DNA of 64,000 bases from Nepenthes gracilis. Its lineage: Eukaryota; Streptophyta; Magnoliopsida; Caryophyllales; Nepenthaceae. Below are positions 22,668 through 33,810 of this stretch, piece by piece. Position 1 is the first letter of the stretch. The number at the start of each line of letters is the position of its first letter. The notes under the pieces are model-generated. The model ran no database searches. It was not told the DNA's origin and worked only from the letters and a program-made list of their open reading frames with translations. The position numbers and the translations under genes were made by a program. The DNA lies in NCBI GenBank assembly GCA_033239525.1, contig BSYO01000019.1:9344592-9408591 (forward strand), written 5' to 3'.

Positions 22668-24270
22668 CTTTTTTTTTTTTGGTAAGAAGTATTTTGGATT
22701 AAAGGGAGAAAAGAATTACAGAATCTATGTTTTTACTCCAAGTATTTTGACTTGGGGTAAAAACATAAACCACTAGGGCATACCCCGAGCAACTAATACA
22801 TCAGAAAAAACAAAAAAACTCCTCTAGGAGGACAAAAGACCAACATAATCAATATAATAAGAGACCTGTCTAATATATGAACTAACTCATAATCAGCTGC
22901 TGCCGAACGACAGGAGCAACTCAGCAACTGGGTGGCAACCATGCCAGTCAACGCAAGCTTCAAAAAAGCCAGAAGCTTCTACAACAGTGCAACATACCAG
23001 CAACCATGTGACACTGGATCCTCAAAGGTTCATTCGAAAGTTCAGCAACTGCAAAATCCAGCATGGCAGCTTTCAACTTATGACTGGGAAGGGCCTGAGC
23101 AGGGTCTTCATCTTTAGAACATGAGGAGTCAGAACATGGAAGCTGGACATCAAAGCCAAGGAAACACTTGGAGTGCTTGTCCATACTCCGCATACTTTCC
23201 GCATCCTGGCTGCTGTGCTCTAAATGGCCACTCTCAGGGCAAGTGCAGACATCATTCTCTGAGGGTCAGATAGCATCAATTTGACAGAGGGGAGAAGCCA
23301 TGACGCCTTCATCCTGCTATCGAATTGAAACTTGCGCAATAGTCTCAGCTGGGTCAGCTAGAAAGGACTCCTGAAGGACACTAAAGGAGTTGGAGGCAGG
23401 GGTTGACTTTGGATCAGCACCTCCAGAATGGGAGGCTTCTATAGCTGGGGCCTTTTGACAGGTCTTAGGCTTAGAAGGAGAGAGGGGGGCTCACACGGGA
23501 TTTGCCAACTGGCTTATACACCCTTGACGAATTGGTTGGGAGGGCCGCCACCCCTTTCTTTCCAAGGGGGCATGCTGCGTAGGTTTCCGTTGGTAATCAA
23601 ATTTAATCTCAACGAATGGGGATTCAACTTGCTCATTGGAGGACCCAGACCAAATTTTCACATGATCGGGCAAATGGGCGTCAGCCTCAACTTTGACCCA
23701 GACCCTTGCAAAGCCCATTCGTTCGAGTCTCTATGTGACAGAGTCGAGTTGTATGGGCTTTCCCACAGCACTAGCGATCCAGCTCAATCCAATAGGGGTC
23801 CAATATTCAACAGGAATGCCAGACATAGTAATCCATGTGGGAAAGGATTTATGTTCCTCCTTGGACAGAGCCATACCAAGTTTCCATTTCTTAAGAAAGA
23901 AAAAGTGTCCTGCAATAGACCAAGGGCTGCAGGCTAGATAGTTGTCAAGCATTTTTGTGGAGGAAAATGGAAAGAAGAAAAAGCCCAAATCATACCCTGC
24001 CACATGCTGAAGCTCAAAACGAGCCCAGATTTTTCGAGTAATATTATTGACAGCATTGAAATGCAAGGGATTTCTAACAAAGTATCCAACAAAGGTAGCC
24101 CCCCACATATCCTCCCCTTGTTGGATAGCTTCGGATGGGGGGGATAGAATAATGTTCTCCCCATCTGATAAATTAGGAGGGAAGAATTTAAGTGAAGACT
24201 TACCTCCAGGGGTATTCTATTTCACCATAGAGGACCACGAAATGCCAGGAAGGCATTAAGCATGGCCAAG
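22668..24270 (-). mobile_element. LINE with ORF1 and 3' tail, no ORF2
   Basis: Plus-strand poly(T) followed by GGTAAG at 22670-22686 is the reverse complement of the LINE terminus. The conserved hairpin (ACTCCAAGT/ACTTGGGGT, one G.U pair) lies at 22735-22758 and the GGCATACCCCGAGC segment near 22778. ORF1 coding is present at 24259-23491, so only ~0.8 kb separates it from the tail, with no room for ORF2. Possible diverged target duplications are GTGGAGGTCTCCATTCA near 22651 and GTGAAGGTCCGAATTCA near 24270. Confidence 0.75.
23491..24259 (-). pseudogene. LINE ORF1 pseudogene (DUF4283 part)
   Basis: The frame begins near the WSS motif and contains GATFVGYFVRNPLHFNAV, ARFELQHVAGYDLGFFFF, SPWSIAGHFFFLKKWKLG, FPTWITMSGIPVEYW, WIASAVGKPIQLD and, after a stop at 23733-23731, RVWVKVEADAHLP and VEIKFDYQRKP. 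This follows the DUF4283 order of the ORF1 at 21586. The zinc-knuckle cysteines expected after the KPT are not recognisable. An in-frame stop near 24222-24220 and the one at 23731 inactivate it. Confidence 0.7.
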
Positions 24271-24299
24271 TGAAGGTCCGAATTCAGGGATGATACAAG

Positions 24300-25134
24300 A
24301 AGCAAGGTAGCCCTGGGCTCTAGCTTAGCTCATATTGAGAGGAAGTTAGATTTGCTTTCTTTGGATGTGGATCTTGAGTTAACTTCTGAATCAATTTCGT
24401 GACTTTCTAGTAAGTATCTCGTGGATGAGTCCGACTCTGTCGAGAAGGCAGTGGGCAATGAGGTTCTTGAGGCCAGTGACCAACGGGTCCTTGATTGTTG
24501 CCCCGTAAATGTTTCTACTCAGACCCTAAAGGCCACGGCTGCTGAGGATGTTGATAACGATCCAATGCTCCTTGCCCTCCAAATGTTGCTAATAGAAAAA
24601 GATACTCTGCTACATTTTAACTCCTTCACTGTGGATCAAAGATACATTGTGTTAGTTTCTTTAAATAGCTATTGGAGTGATGTACCTGAAAAGACAAGGG
24701 ATGAGTTCAAATCATCCTCTCTGCTGGATGAGGCAAATCTGATATGCTCCTCGAGTGTACCTTTTGAAGCCCTCAGATTGTTGGTGGTTGCTAAATCTTC
24801 TAAACCACACATTGATGCCTTATCTCCTAATTGGAAGCAGATTATTTTTTATTTTCTTAGTTTCCTACTGAAATTGAATGCGGCTTTTCCATCCGGTCAG
24901 TATAGCAATTTGGATGGATTAGTAGCGGGCCTCCATATATCTGACAACTCTAACTGTTCACCACAGCTGAACGCCCGATGTGTTAAGGAGGTGCTTCACA
25001 ATCAAGATATTACGGTGCAAGATGGAACCTAGAAACAAGCCAAGTCCAGGAGAAAGCGAAAAGATGCCTCCAAGAACTCTAAGGGTTCCTCAGGCACGAA
25101 AGCCGCTCTTTTGCTGTCTAAAGGCCAAATTGGC
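24300..25134 (+). pseudogene. LINE ORF1 C-terminal region
   Basis: An open stretch from 24421 encodes NDPMLLALQMLL, SYWSDVPEKTRDEFKSSSL, FEALRLLVVAKSSKPHIDAL and YSNLDGLVAGL, which align with the C-terminal domain of the ORF1 at 19949-21586. After a stop at 25030-25032 (Trp in relatives), the frame continues KQAKSRRKRKDASKNSKG, the Lys/Arg-rich end. Upstream frame up to ~24300 has a stop at 24400. DUF4283 and the zinc knuckle are missing, so this is a 5'-truncated or broken copy. Confidence 0.7.
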
Positions 25135-25200
25135 CAGTGAGGTGGCATTTTTGGTAGGCGTGTAACAAAATGCCGATAAATGCAAGTTTGGTATACCAGT

Positions 25201-27390
25201 GGAGGCAATGGGAGATGTGGATTTTGTGTCAAATGACCTCTGGGCCCTTGGTAGCGGGCCTAAATCTGTATCTGATAAGATTCAGGAGGCCACAACAGTT
25301 GAAGGTGCTGATAACGTCCCAATGCTCTATGCCCTCCAGCTGTTACTAGCGGCTAAAGATACTATGCTTCATATTAATTCCCTCGGTCCGAAACATAGGA
25401 ACATTGTGCTTAATTTTATGGATTGCTGTTATTGCAATCTATCTGGAAAGGCTAAGGAGGATTTTAGATCTTCCTATCCGATGACTGAGGCGATTCTAAA
25501 CAACTCTTCCGGTGCACTTTTTGAGGCTCTCAGATTATTGGTGGTTGCTAAATCCTCCCAACCACATATTGTTTCCTTATCTCCTGATTGAAGGAAGGTT
25601 ATTTTTAGTTTTCTACACTTTCTGCTGGAAACGAAAATGAATTTTTCATCTTGCCATTATAGCGATCTTGATGGATTAGTGGTCGGCCTCCTAAATTTTG
25701 ACAAATCCAAGTGTTCACAGCAGCTGAATGGCAGTAGTGTTATAGAAGTGTAGCATCAAGGTATTTTGGTGCATGATGAATCCTGGAAACACGTCAAGTC
25801 AAGGAGACAGCAAAAAGCTGCTTCCAAGAAGTCTAAGAGTTCCTCATGCACGAACGCTGCTTCATGCTGATTGAAAACAATTTGGTATATGAGGTCGAGG
25901 ATTGGTCTGAGCCTTGGGACCAGCTTTTGCTTGTGTTTTGTTGTCTTCTGTCGGGTTATTTGGAAAGGGACTAGCATTGGGTTTCCATCTAGACACTGGT
26001 TTTTGACACTATGCCATGTGTTGGGGTTGGCAAATTGGTGAGCCTTTTTGTGCGAGGAATGCTTTGTCTTGAATGATATTATTGTGATGGTGCTGATATG
26101 AACATACTGTTGTAGTTGTTCAGATAGTTAGTGCACGCTGTTGATGTCACCTTGAGTGTCTCAATGCAGCTGGGCTCTAGCTAAATGCTGAGAAATTTGA
26201 TAATACTGCAGTAGGCCAAAATTTATGGCCTTGCTGATATGCTCCTGTTGACTGCATTAAGGGAGCAGAAGATGAAAAGGCTCCGTTTTGATGTGTTGTG
26301 AAGATTGGCAAATGCCCTGTGTATGTTTCCTCCTGCTGATTTAAACTGTGAGGGGATGCTTTGATACTTCTTTCTACAAATTTGTTAAAAATTCTGCTAG
26401 GGGTGGAAATTGGTCCTACCATGCTGAAGGTTGATGCTGATGGATTTGCGCCCTGCTGATGCTGGAGAGCAGTTGGTCCCGATGTGGAGCTGGGCTGAAT
26501 TGCTGATGGTGCCGGTTTCAGCTCAGTGTAAATGCATGCCATTTAAATAGCCTTGCTGTTATGCCCCTGTCTTCTTAATCGAGGGTGCAGAAGCTGAAAA
26601 GGTTGCAGAATCTTTTTGTTGTCTTGAGCTGCCCTACTGAAGGTTGATGCTGCTGGCATTGCCGATTTCGGCTCTTGCTGGCTAGCTGTTGCTAGTGAGC
26701 AACTGACCCTGTTGATATTGGCTCTCTGTTGAGGGAGCAGTTGCTGGAAAGGATGAAGGCTCCACTTTGCTGTGTATTAGCTCTTGGCGGTTTGCTGATG
26801 CTGAGAACAGTTAATCCCATTGTGGTGCCGGGCTAAGTTACTGATGGTGCCGTGTTGCCATCACTAGTTTCCTGCTATTGGTGTAGACTTGCCTATGATG
26901 CTATGGGCTTGCTGCTCGAGTCCGAGGCCGGAAGGTTGAGTCCGAGACCCCTATGCACATGGACGCTACTGCCTGTGCCGTGGTGGTGTTCTTGGGCGAT
27001 TGATGTGGAGGCATTGCACATTCTATGGTGTGTGTAAAACAAGTCCGAGGACTAAGCTAATGGTTTTTGCAATTTCTTCTACTGGTTGATTCTGGTTTTT
27101 GATCGGTGGAATTTCAGTTTGCTCTAGGTTTGAAGATAATTAAATTTGTTGCTGTTGTTCTCTTGAGCGTGTGTAATAAGGCCGGGTTGCATGTGGCCGG
27201 TTTAGATGTTGCTCATCTAGATGATTTTTGTGTTTTTTTCGTTCGGTTTCATGAATTGGTTCATGGTGGTGCTCGAGGAATGCCCTAACTTGTTGTTCTA
27301 CCTCTATGTCGGTAAAACACTTGGAGCTAGAACATCGTTTTTGTACTTTTTGTTTATTTTAATTTTACTTTACTTACTTACCAAAAAAAA
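25201..27390 (+). mobile_element. LINE (ORF1 end plus 3' region) with 11-bp target duplication
   Basis: A 2,190-bp insertion is flanked by GGTATACCAGT (25190-25200) and GGTATACCGGT (27391-27401). It ends in ACTTACTTACC plus poly(A). Inside are a 5'-truncated ORF1 (25202-25870) and ~1.5 kb of TGCTG-rich non-coding sequence. There is no ORF2. It interrupts an older LINE of the same family, so the two C-terminal domains that look like a tandem duplication arose by nested insertion. Confidence 0.8.
25202..25870 (+). pseudogene. LINE ORF1 C-terminal domain
   Basis: One frame encodes the repeated C-terminal domain: VPMLYALQLLLAAKDTMLHI, SSYPMTEAIL, FEALRLLVVAKSSQPHIVSL, DLDGLVVGL, then the basic tail KSRRQQKAASKKSKSSS, ending at TGA 25868-25870. 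Two in-frame stops (25589-25591 and near 25752) break it. Compared with the copy at 24421, WSDV reads CNL, while SSxPHI and DLDGL are kept. Function is unknown; similarity lies only to other ORF1 copies here. Confidence 0.7.
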
Positions 27391-27827
27391 GGTATACCGG
27401 TTCTTTTCTTGCTGACATGGAGTATTTCCTGGATAGGTGGTTGACTGGGTGTGCTTTTGCCCGATTTGGGTTACCTTGCTGTCGAGGCTCATTCGCCAGA
27501 TAAGCTGCAGTTTTTGCCCGGTGTGGAGTTAGGCTGGTTTGGCCCTGTAAACCTTTAGCTACAGTCTTACAACTGAATGCCAGAAGGCTTTTCGCCCGGG
27601 ATGCGATCAAATGCCAATTTGGAATGCTGTTCTGTTTCACCTGGTTTGGATAGTATGCTGAATATGCCGGTATGTGGGCTTTGGCCAGTTTTCTTTTGCT
27701 TGGTTTGGTCCGGTGTGGAGTTGAGGCCGGTTTGGCCTAGCTGACGTGGCCTATAGCCGCCATTTTTACAAAAGAAGGCCGGATGGTTTTCTTGCCAGGT
27801 ATGCGATAATCTGCCGATTTGGAATGC

Positions 27828-29361
27828 TATTCTTTTTTTTGTTTTCTTTTTGTAAGTAAATAAAATGTATTAAATTTAAAAAATTACAAAACATTGAGCT
27901 AACTCCAAGTATTTTCCAACTTGAAATTAGAGCAAAGACCATGGGGAGTACCCCAAAACTCATGAATAAGTCCTGATCTGAGACCAAGACCCACGACATG
28001 AAAAAAATAAAAAACAACCGAAGATACATCAAATCATGGAAGATCATAATCTTCAAAATAACAGACACTATCGTAGTCTTCCAACGGCGACATTGGCAAC
28101 GTATACTACAAGCAGCAACCAAAGTGCTAGGCACAGACCGGGCATCAGCATATACAGTAGACTGGACCCGGATAGAACATCAAACCAAACTGGCATTTTA
28201 TGCCAATTAGGCGAAAAGCCAGCGGTCGGCTACCAAGGCCACGCTGGCCACATCAACAAGGCAATACCTTCCACATCACCATACAGGGCATAGATGGTAA
28301 CAAACCGGCACAAGGGGCAAACGGCCACATAGACCAGGCACCAAACAGCCAAACCAGGCAAAGAAATAAGCTGGTAGAGCACAGCATCAAAAAAGCTAGG
28401 CGAACTGAAATTCCACGTCAGCAGAAGGAGTAGGTTGCCTAAACTGGGAGCGCGAAAGAGCGAAGGAACTGGAATGCCCACATGCCAGCACCATCGACCA
28501 CTTTTCTAAATCAGCAGTTCCATGCATTATGAAGCTTACCTGGCAGTACACACAAACGTGCTAAGCAAACCGAATTATCCACATCAACGAAAGGAGCAGG
28601 TTGCCCAAACTGGGAGCGAGAAAGAGGAGGAACTGGATTACCCAGTAGAGATGAATTGTCCACGTCGGCTTAGTTCGGTAGACAAAGAAGCAGACCATGG
28701 TAGATCATCAATCCTGCCAAACCCAAGACCATCTCAAGCGGCAGAGGATTCATCCCACCCATAGGGCAGCAAATCAGCTACTTAAACATCAGCATCCATC
28801 AGTAGCTACCAACAGCATATTTGCGACAATTTCAATGAGCAGCTCATTTACCATTAAAAAGGCACCCGACAGCAGCAACACCGTGCACAACCCATTGAAT
28901 TAGCAGGGCCACAAACCAAGGAAACAGCACAGACAACTGCACCATCACACCCAAAGAAAAACATATCAAAAGCACAGCAACTATGGCCACGCCATAGAAG
29001 TGCCAGCTTCATCCGCTTTCAGCTTCCAGACTGCTTCATTGAAAAACAGCAGAAAGCTGCGAGTCATCAGCCAACCAGATCAGATCAGTAACAACTCCAA
29101 AAAAAGACCCCATTAGCATTGGGAATGCTCATGGTCAGAAAAAATTAAAACAAAGAACTAGTAGCATATTTCAGCTCCGAAAAGACAATCCTGAAAAGAT
29201 TCCTAGTCCAGCCAAACCCCAAATTCTCAAGCCAAATTGGCTCTTAGATGGAGTATTGGATGACATTTGTGTGTGAGGAACCCTTAGATGACTTAGAAGC
29301 ATATTTTTGCCGTCTCCGGGACTTGGCAAGCTGCCAGGTCGTCCTTGAGCTGGAAATATAG
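27828..29361 (-). mobile_element. LINE 3' region with ORF1 tail (minus)
   Basis: A T-rich tract at 27828-27860 with GTAAGTAAATAAAATG resembles a LINE terminus on the minus strand. Arms CAAGT/ACTTG lie at 27906-27923. The body is CAGCA-rich, the reverse complement of the TGCTG-rich 3' region. At its right end (about 29345-29235, minus) the frame reads TTWQLAKSRRRQKYASKSSK, the ORF1 basic tail. Again ORF1 leads directly to the tail without ORF2. A ~166-bp tandem duplication with GGTTGCCYAAACTGGGAGCG lies near 28430 and 28596. It meets the next LINE head to head at about 29361. Confidence 0.65.
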
Positions 29362-31672
29362 CACTCTGGCGCTAGAGAGAGAAACTCTCTCTTCTTTCTT
29401 CGAATTCAAATTCAAATTCAACCAGATGCTCCTCCCGTCTACGGCGACGCCGTTGCCGGCCATGGCCGGCCCTTTGGGTGTGCCTCTTGACCCTTCCTCT
29501 ATTACAAGCCTCCCCATTGATCTGGTCCCCCCGTCCTCTTCACCCGACCGTCTTTTGGATGCGGTTTCCCCTTCTTCTCCACCCATTCCAGAAACGCTTG
29601 CGAAACCAAAACTCGCTCTCAACAAATCTGAGTGTGTCTCCGTTCCCCCCCATTCATGGGCTGATGTCGTCAAGAAGGATGAGGCTCGGCTGTACTCCGA
29701 GTTGAAATTCTTCTCTCTCCATGCTCCTGGGTCCGCTAATGGCGCTTTTTACCCTCCGCCTGAGGTTATTGAACAAGGTAACTTGCTTTGGGCCCATACC
29801 TTGGTAGGTTATTTCCTTAATACCTCTCCTCACTTCATGGCTGTCAAGGCTGTGACCATGAAATTGTGGGCTCGATTCGGACTCAAGCACGTCACCGGTA
29901 ATGAAGTCGGTTTCTTTTTCTTTCGTTTCCCTTCTGAAGACATGATGGTGAAATGCTTGCGGGCGGGACCATGGATGGTCTCTGCCAAAGCATTATTCCT
30001 TAAGCGGTGGTCGCCAGGATTGGCCTTGACAAAAGAGGAACACAAGCGGTTCCCTGTTTGGATTAAACTGTCAAACCTGCCGATTGAATTATGGACTCAT
30101 GCTGGGCTTAGCTGGGCTGCAAGTGCTATTGGGGTTCCTTTACAATTGGATCTTAGGACAGCCCGTATGGAGAATGTTTCCAGTGCAAAGATTTGCGTTG
30201 AGGTTGGAGTGGATGGACCATTTCCCAACTCCATCGCTGTTCAAACGTGTCCCGATTCTGAAGCCTTTTCAACGGTGAAAGTGGAATATAGTTGGAAGCC
30301 AACTCGTTGTGCTAGATGCCAACAGATTGGTCATGTTGAATCCAAATGCCTATCCAAGATTGACACCAATCATACTGGTACATCTCATTCTGGGCCTTCA
30401 AGTTCTGTTCTTGATGATTATGTTTAAAGAAACATTACTAGGCATCCTGAAACCCCCCTAATGATGCAAATATACCCGTTTGTTCTATCTCTCCCACATC
30501 TCCCCTCAAAGTGGATGCTGGTTGCCAATTGGTTGAACCTCCAATCGGTGCTGAAGGTGGTTCTGCCCATTGCCCCTCTTTGGCTCTTGATGATCAAAAT
30601 TCGCAGGCCTCTGCAAATTTATTGGCTTCTTTGGCTGCCTGTGGCCCCTCAGATGATCCAATCCCAATGAGGCTGCCTGACCCTGGTGTTGCGGGGGACT
30701 CCCTGCCTGTAAATCAGGTTATTATGCCGTCCCAGTTGGGTCCTGCTGATGGCCCCTCTTTGGCTGTTGCTGATCAATACTCTTAGGCCTCCGCTGATTT
30801 ATTGGCCCCTCTGGATGTTTGTGGCCCTCCAGACGTTCCAATCCTAAGGCGACAGCCTGACCCTGCTGATGCGGGGATCACCTTGCCTGTAAATCAGGAA
30901 ATTCTGCCTCCCCAGTTGGGTACTGCTGATGCTCTTGCATCTCCTGATATCGAGCATCATCTTCATCCTTTTGACATTAATGAATTTGAGCTTACTCCCA
31001 GCTCTATGAAGACGATTTCCAAGAAGTATTCTTTGAATACCTCCCTTGGTGAGGTAGATGAATTCCAGGGCATGGATTCAGATTGGAAGACTTCAAAGTC
31101 TAGGAAAAAGAAAAAAGCTGCCTCAAAAAAATCTAGGGGCGCCTCGGGCTCTTAGCCTTCTACTGATGGGTTTTTTGTTGATTGGGGCATCCCTTTTATG
31201 CTCCGGGGGCCCTGGTTTTTTTGATCTCTCCTCTGGTTTAACCCCAGCTTTTGGTCCATAAAGTTGCAGATACCTTATATGACTCGGCGGATTTGGTTTG
31301 AAGCTATTTTGTGTAAGGCTAGTTGAATGGTGTGAGTTTTGTTGCTTTGCTCCTTGTAGAGGCAGTATGTTGTGCTCTTGCTTTGTGCTGATGTATTTCA
31401 TGGATCATCATCTGCCCCTCAGTACCATTGCTGCTGATGTTGTAGTGGATGGTTTAGAGTGTTTCTACGGATGGGAGGATCTTGCTGCAGCTTTTACAGT
31501 GTTGAATCCTCTGGGAGCTGGATCTTGCTAGAGCTTATACTGGCTGTCTTCCTCGGGCAACTGCTGTGGGTGCTACTTCTGCAGTAGGATCCTTTGCTAA
31601 TGCAAAATTCTTGGTTGCTGCATCCTCTTCTGATGCTGCTGCAGCCGGCTGCAATGTGGAGCTGAACATTAC
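29362..31672 (+). mobile_element. ORF1-only LINE with 5' leader, cut by LTR insertion
   Basis: It begins near 29362 with GAGAGAGAAACTCTCTCTTC, similar to the leader of the minus-strand copy at 21675. It carries ORF1 (29462-31155) and ~0.5 kb of 3' region before a family A LTR was inserted at 31673. No ORF2 start follows the ORF1 stop. The 3' end is not visible in the window. Confidence 0.7.
29462..31155 (+). pseudogene. LINE ORF1 protein (DUF4283, CCHC zinc knuckle)
   Basis: The start is placed at MAGPLGV because the same MAGxLG in a GCCGGCCATGGCCGG palindrome opens the ORF1 at 21586. The first 322 codons are open. WADVV is at about residue 60 and the DUF4283-like region at ~80-230 (LVGYFLNTSPHF, GFFFFRFPSEDM, AGPWMVSAKALFLKRW, WIKLSNLPIELW). 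A complete zinc knuckle C-X2-C-X4-H-X4-C (CARCQQIGHVESKC) is at ~282-295. A stop at 30425-30427 and a frame change before 30511 follow. Then come two ~62-residue repeats (LPVNQVIMPSQLG and LPVNQEILPPQLG, a stop between them) and a basic end KSRKKKKAASKKSRGASGS. The C-terminus differs from the SDLDGL type of its neighbours. Confidence 0.8.
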
Positions 31673-31716
31673 TGTAACGACCCAAAATTTGAATAAGGAA
31701 ATTTTAACCATCAGGT

Positions 31717-31738
31717 CCGGTCAACGCTCGTTGACCGG
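31717..31738. promoter_or_regulatory. Perfect W-box palindrome in LTR A1
   Basis: Arms CCGGTCAACG and CGTTGACCGG are perfectly complementary around a 2-bp centre. Each contains the WRKY core TTGACC. Related inverted pairs are at about 36422 and 36894 (A2), 16795 (B) and 62900-62920 (A'). Confidence 0.5.
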
Positions 31739-32173
31739 AAATCCAAAGGTGAAGAAGTCCGGAATTGGCATTGAGGAAATTGCTGTCCGGATTTCCTCAA
31801 TGCAGTCCGGATTCCCATAATAAAAGAAGTCCGGATTTCGTTGGGCAAATGCAGTCCGGATTTTCCTTGGTAAATGAACTCCGGATTTTCGGAGTAAAAA
31901 CGCGTCTTGGATTTGGCTTCAAAGAAAACACTCCGTTCTCGACGAGAAAACGCGTCCGGATCACTTCGGATTTCCGAAGTAAAATGTGAGTCCAGACTTG
32001 TTGAAGAAGTCCGGTCACAGTTAAGGCAGAATTTTGGGGAAGGAGCAGCATTGAATGTCTGCAGTTCCCGATACGTGTTGGAAAGCTAATTCTCATGGGA
32101 AATGTAGGATAATTTATAACAACGTTGGAAAATAGAAAAAAAAAATTATAAATGAGGGCCACCAAACTTAGGG

Positions 32174-32182
32174 CTATAAATA
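32174..32182 (+). promoter_or_regulatory. TATA box of LTR A1
   Basis: CTATAAATA is in the context TTAGGGCTATAAATAAGGGC, conserved at 37166-37174 in A2 and, inverted, at 62535-62543 in A'. Confidence 0.6.
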
Positions 32183-32519
32183 AGGGCCTTAGGGCCTCAG
32201 GAATAAGGCACCACTAGAAACTCTCCTAAAAGTAGAAGGCCAAAAGCTAAGGAAAAAGTAGAAACGAACTCAGGCAAGATACTCACCCCTATTTTATAAG
32301 CTCATGTTTATGTACATTGCTATAAAATTATATGGTGTTCTGTATGAAATATGTTTTCTGCTTTATGACGTCTTGATCTGAAAGGCATGTTTAAAATGAA
32401 ACTCATTTATGCATAATGATGGATTTTATCTCATTGATGATTTCTGATAGATATTATAAATTTTGATGTTGATAACTTAAGAACTTATGATGATTTTCTA
32501 TTCTCAATGAAATCATTTA

Positions 32520-33420
32520 AGGGTTTAAGAGCTCCGGTTTTTGATTAATGCTCTGTCTGTTATAATTTGATTTCGGCCTTGACAACCGAAGAGCTCCGGC
32601 TTTTCTGTGTTTAAGAAAATATTCTGTTCAGCTGGAAAGGAAAAACTCCGTCCAAAAGAACTTAGGCTTTAAATGTGCTCCGTCCTCTTTTAATGTACTC
32701 CGGTTTTGAAGAAGAATTCCTGTTGATACGAAGAACTCCGCATTCTGTTTTGAAATAAACTTAGTCTTTGATTAAAAGAGAAGTCCGGCCTTTAATGAAT
32801 TTTGTGCTCCGTCCATTATGAGCTCCGCCCTTTAATGAATTTTATGCTCCGTCTCCGTCCCTTTAAGCACTCCGGATTTTAAAAGAAATGTCACTCCATC
32901 CCTTTGAGCTCGGATCTTGAAAGAAAAGCACTCCGGTTTTTAGCATTCCGGATTTGGAAAAGAAAAGCACTCCAGATTTAGCACTCTGGATTTTTTTTTT
33001 ACAGAAAAACACTCCGGATTGAGCACTCCGGATTTTACAGAAAAGCACTCCGGTTTCTAGCACTCCGGATTTTAAAAGAGAAATACTACCGATTTTACAA
33101 AGAAAGGCCCTCCGGATTTCTGTAAACAAAAGCACTCCGTCCGTTTAGAGCTCCGTCCAAGTCCTCCGTCTTTTAAAAGGAAAACGGCACTCCGTCCCTG
33201 ATTAAAGAACTTCCGACTTTTGGAGCATAATGTAATTGTGCTCCGTCCTTCATAAATAAAGAACTTCGGCTTTGACTAAAGTAAATGAACTCCGGTTTTG
33301 AAAGACAGCGAACTCCGGTTTCAAAAGAAAACTAACTTCGGCTTTGATTAAAGGAAATGAACTCCGGCTTCAGGAAATTAACTCCGGCAATGAACTTAGC
33401 TTTCTATTTCTGGACTTTGG
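32520..33420 (+). repeat. CTCCGG-type array in LTR A1
   Basis: Dense irregular repeats of (A/G)CTCCG(G/T)(C/A)TTTTA-type words spaced about 20-35 bp, downstream of the TATA box. They are looser than the 24-bp array of family B but share the core. ORFs here are artefacts. Confidence 0.75.
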
Positions 33421-33788
33421 CTTACATATTAAAAAGAGATTCGGAAAAATTAACTTCGGATGTTTGCTTTGGAAAAATAAGCTTCGGCTTTGATGATATG
33501 AACTTCAGTAAAGAATAAGAAAACTTATGAAATATGGACAGCAAGTGGAACTCTTCTGACTTTTGAACTATGATATATGGCCAATAAAGAACACGAACCA
33601 AGAACCAAGTTTCCATTAAACTTGCTGTTAAAGATGGATGAAGGATATTGGAGTGACACTCGAGGATGCCTCCTGGGCCATGGGAGGGGACCTTTTGGTG
33701 GCATAAGAACTATGGACTATGGCCCCGTATGCCGGGTTAAAGGCATTACCTCCCGCCCCGGGGAGCATAATGAGGGGATACGGCTTTA

Positions 33789-33810
33789 GGTTGTGGGGTA
33801 GCACACAACC
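33789..33810 (+). other. LTR stem-loop, A1
   Basis: Arms GGTTGTG/CACAACC surround the loop GGGTAGCA. It is identical in A2 at 38805-38826. Confidence 0.6.

Larger units (their letters stand above)
24271..27827 (+). mobile_element. Older plus-strand LINE, split by a younger LINE
   Basis: Two segments (24271-25200 and 27402-27827) become contiguous when the insertion at 25201-27390 and one 11-bp duplication are removed. The left part encodes an ORF1 C-terminal domain and basic tail. The right part is non-coding sequence with repeated GGTTTGG/GCCGGTTTGG words. It ends against an oppositely oriented LINE tail at 27828, so its own tail is not seen. Confidence 0.6.

Noticed and set aside
21676..25189. 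Twin-primed inversion of a single LINE
   Set aside because: The minus-strand ORF2 piece and plus-strand ORF1 piece are separated by a complete poly(A)-ended LINE and do not form a consistent 5'-inverted order.
24421..25870. Tandem duplication of the ORF1 C-terminal domain within one protein
   Set aside because: Target duplications GGTATACC(A/G)GT at 25190 and 27391 show that the second copy belongs to a separate nested insertion.
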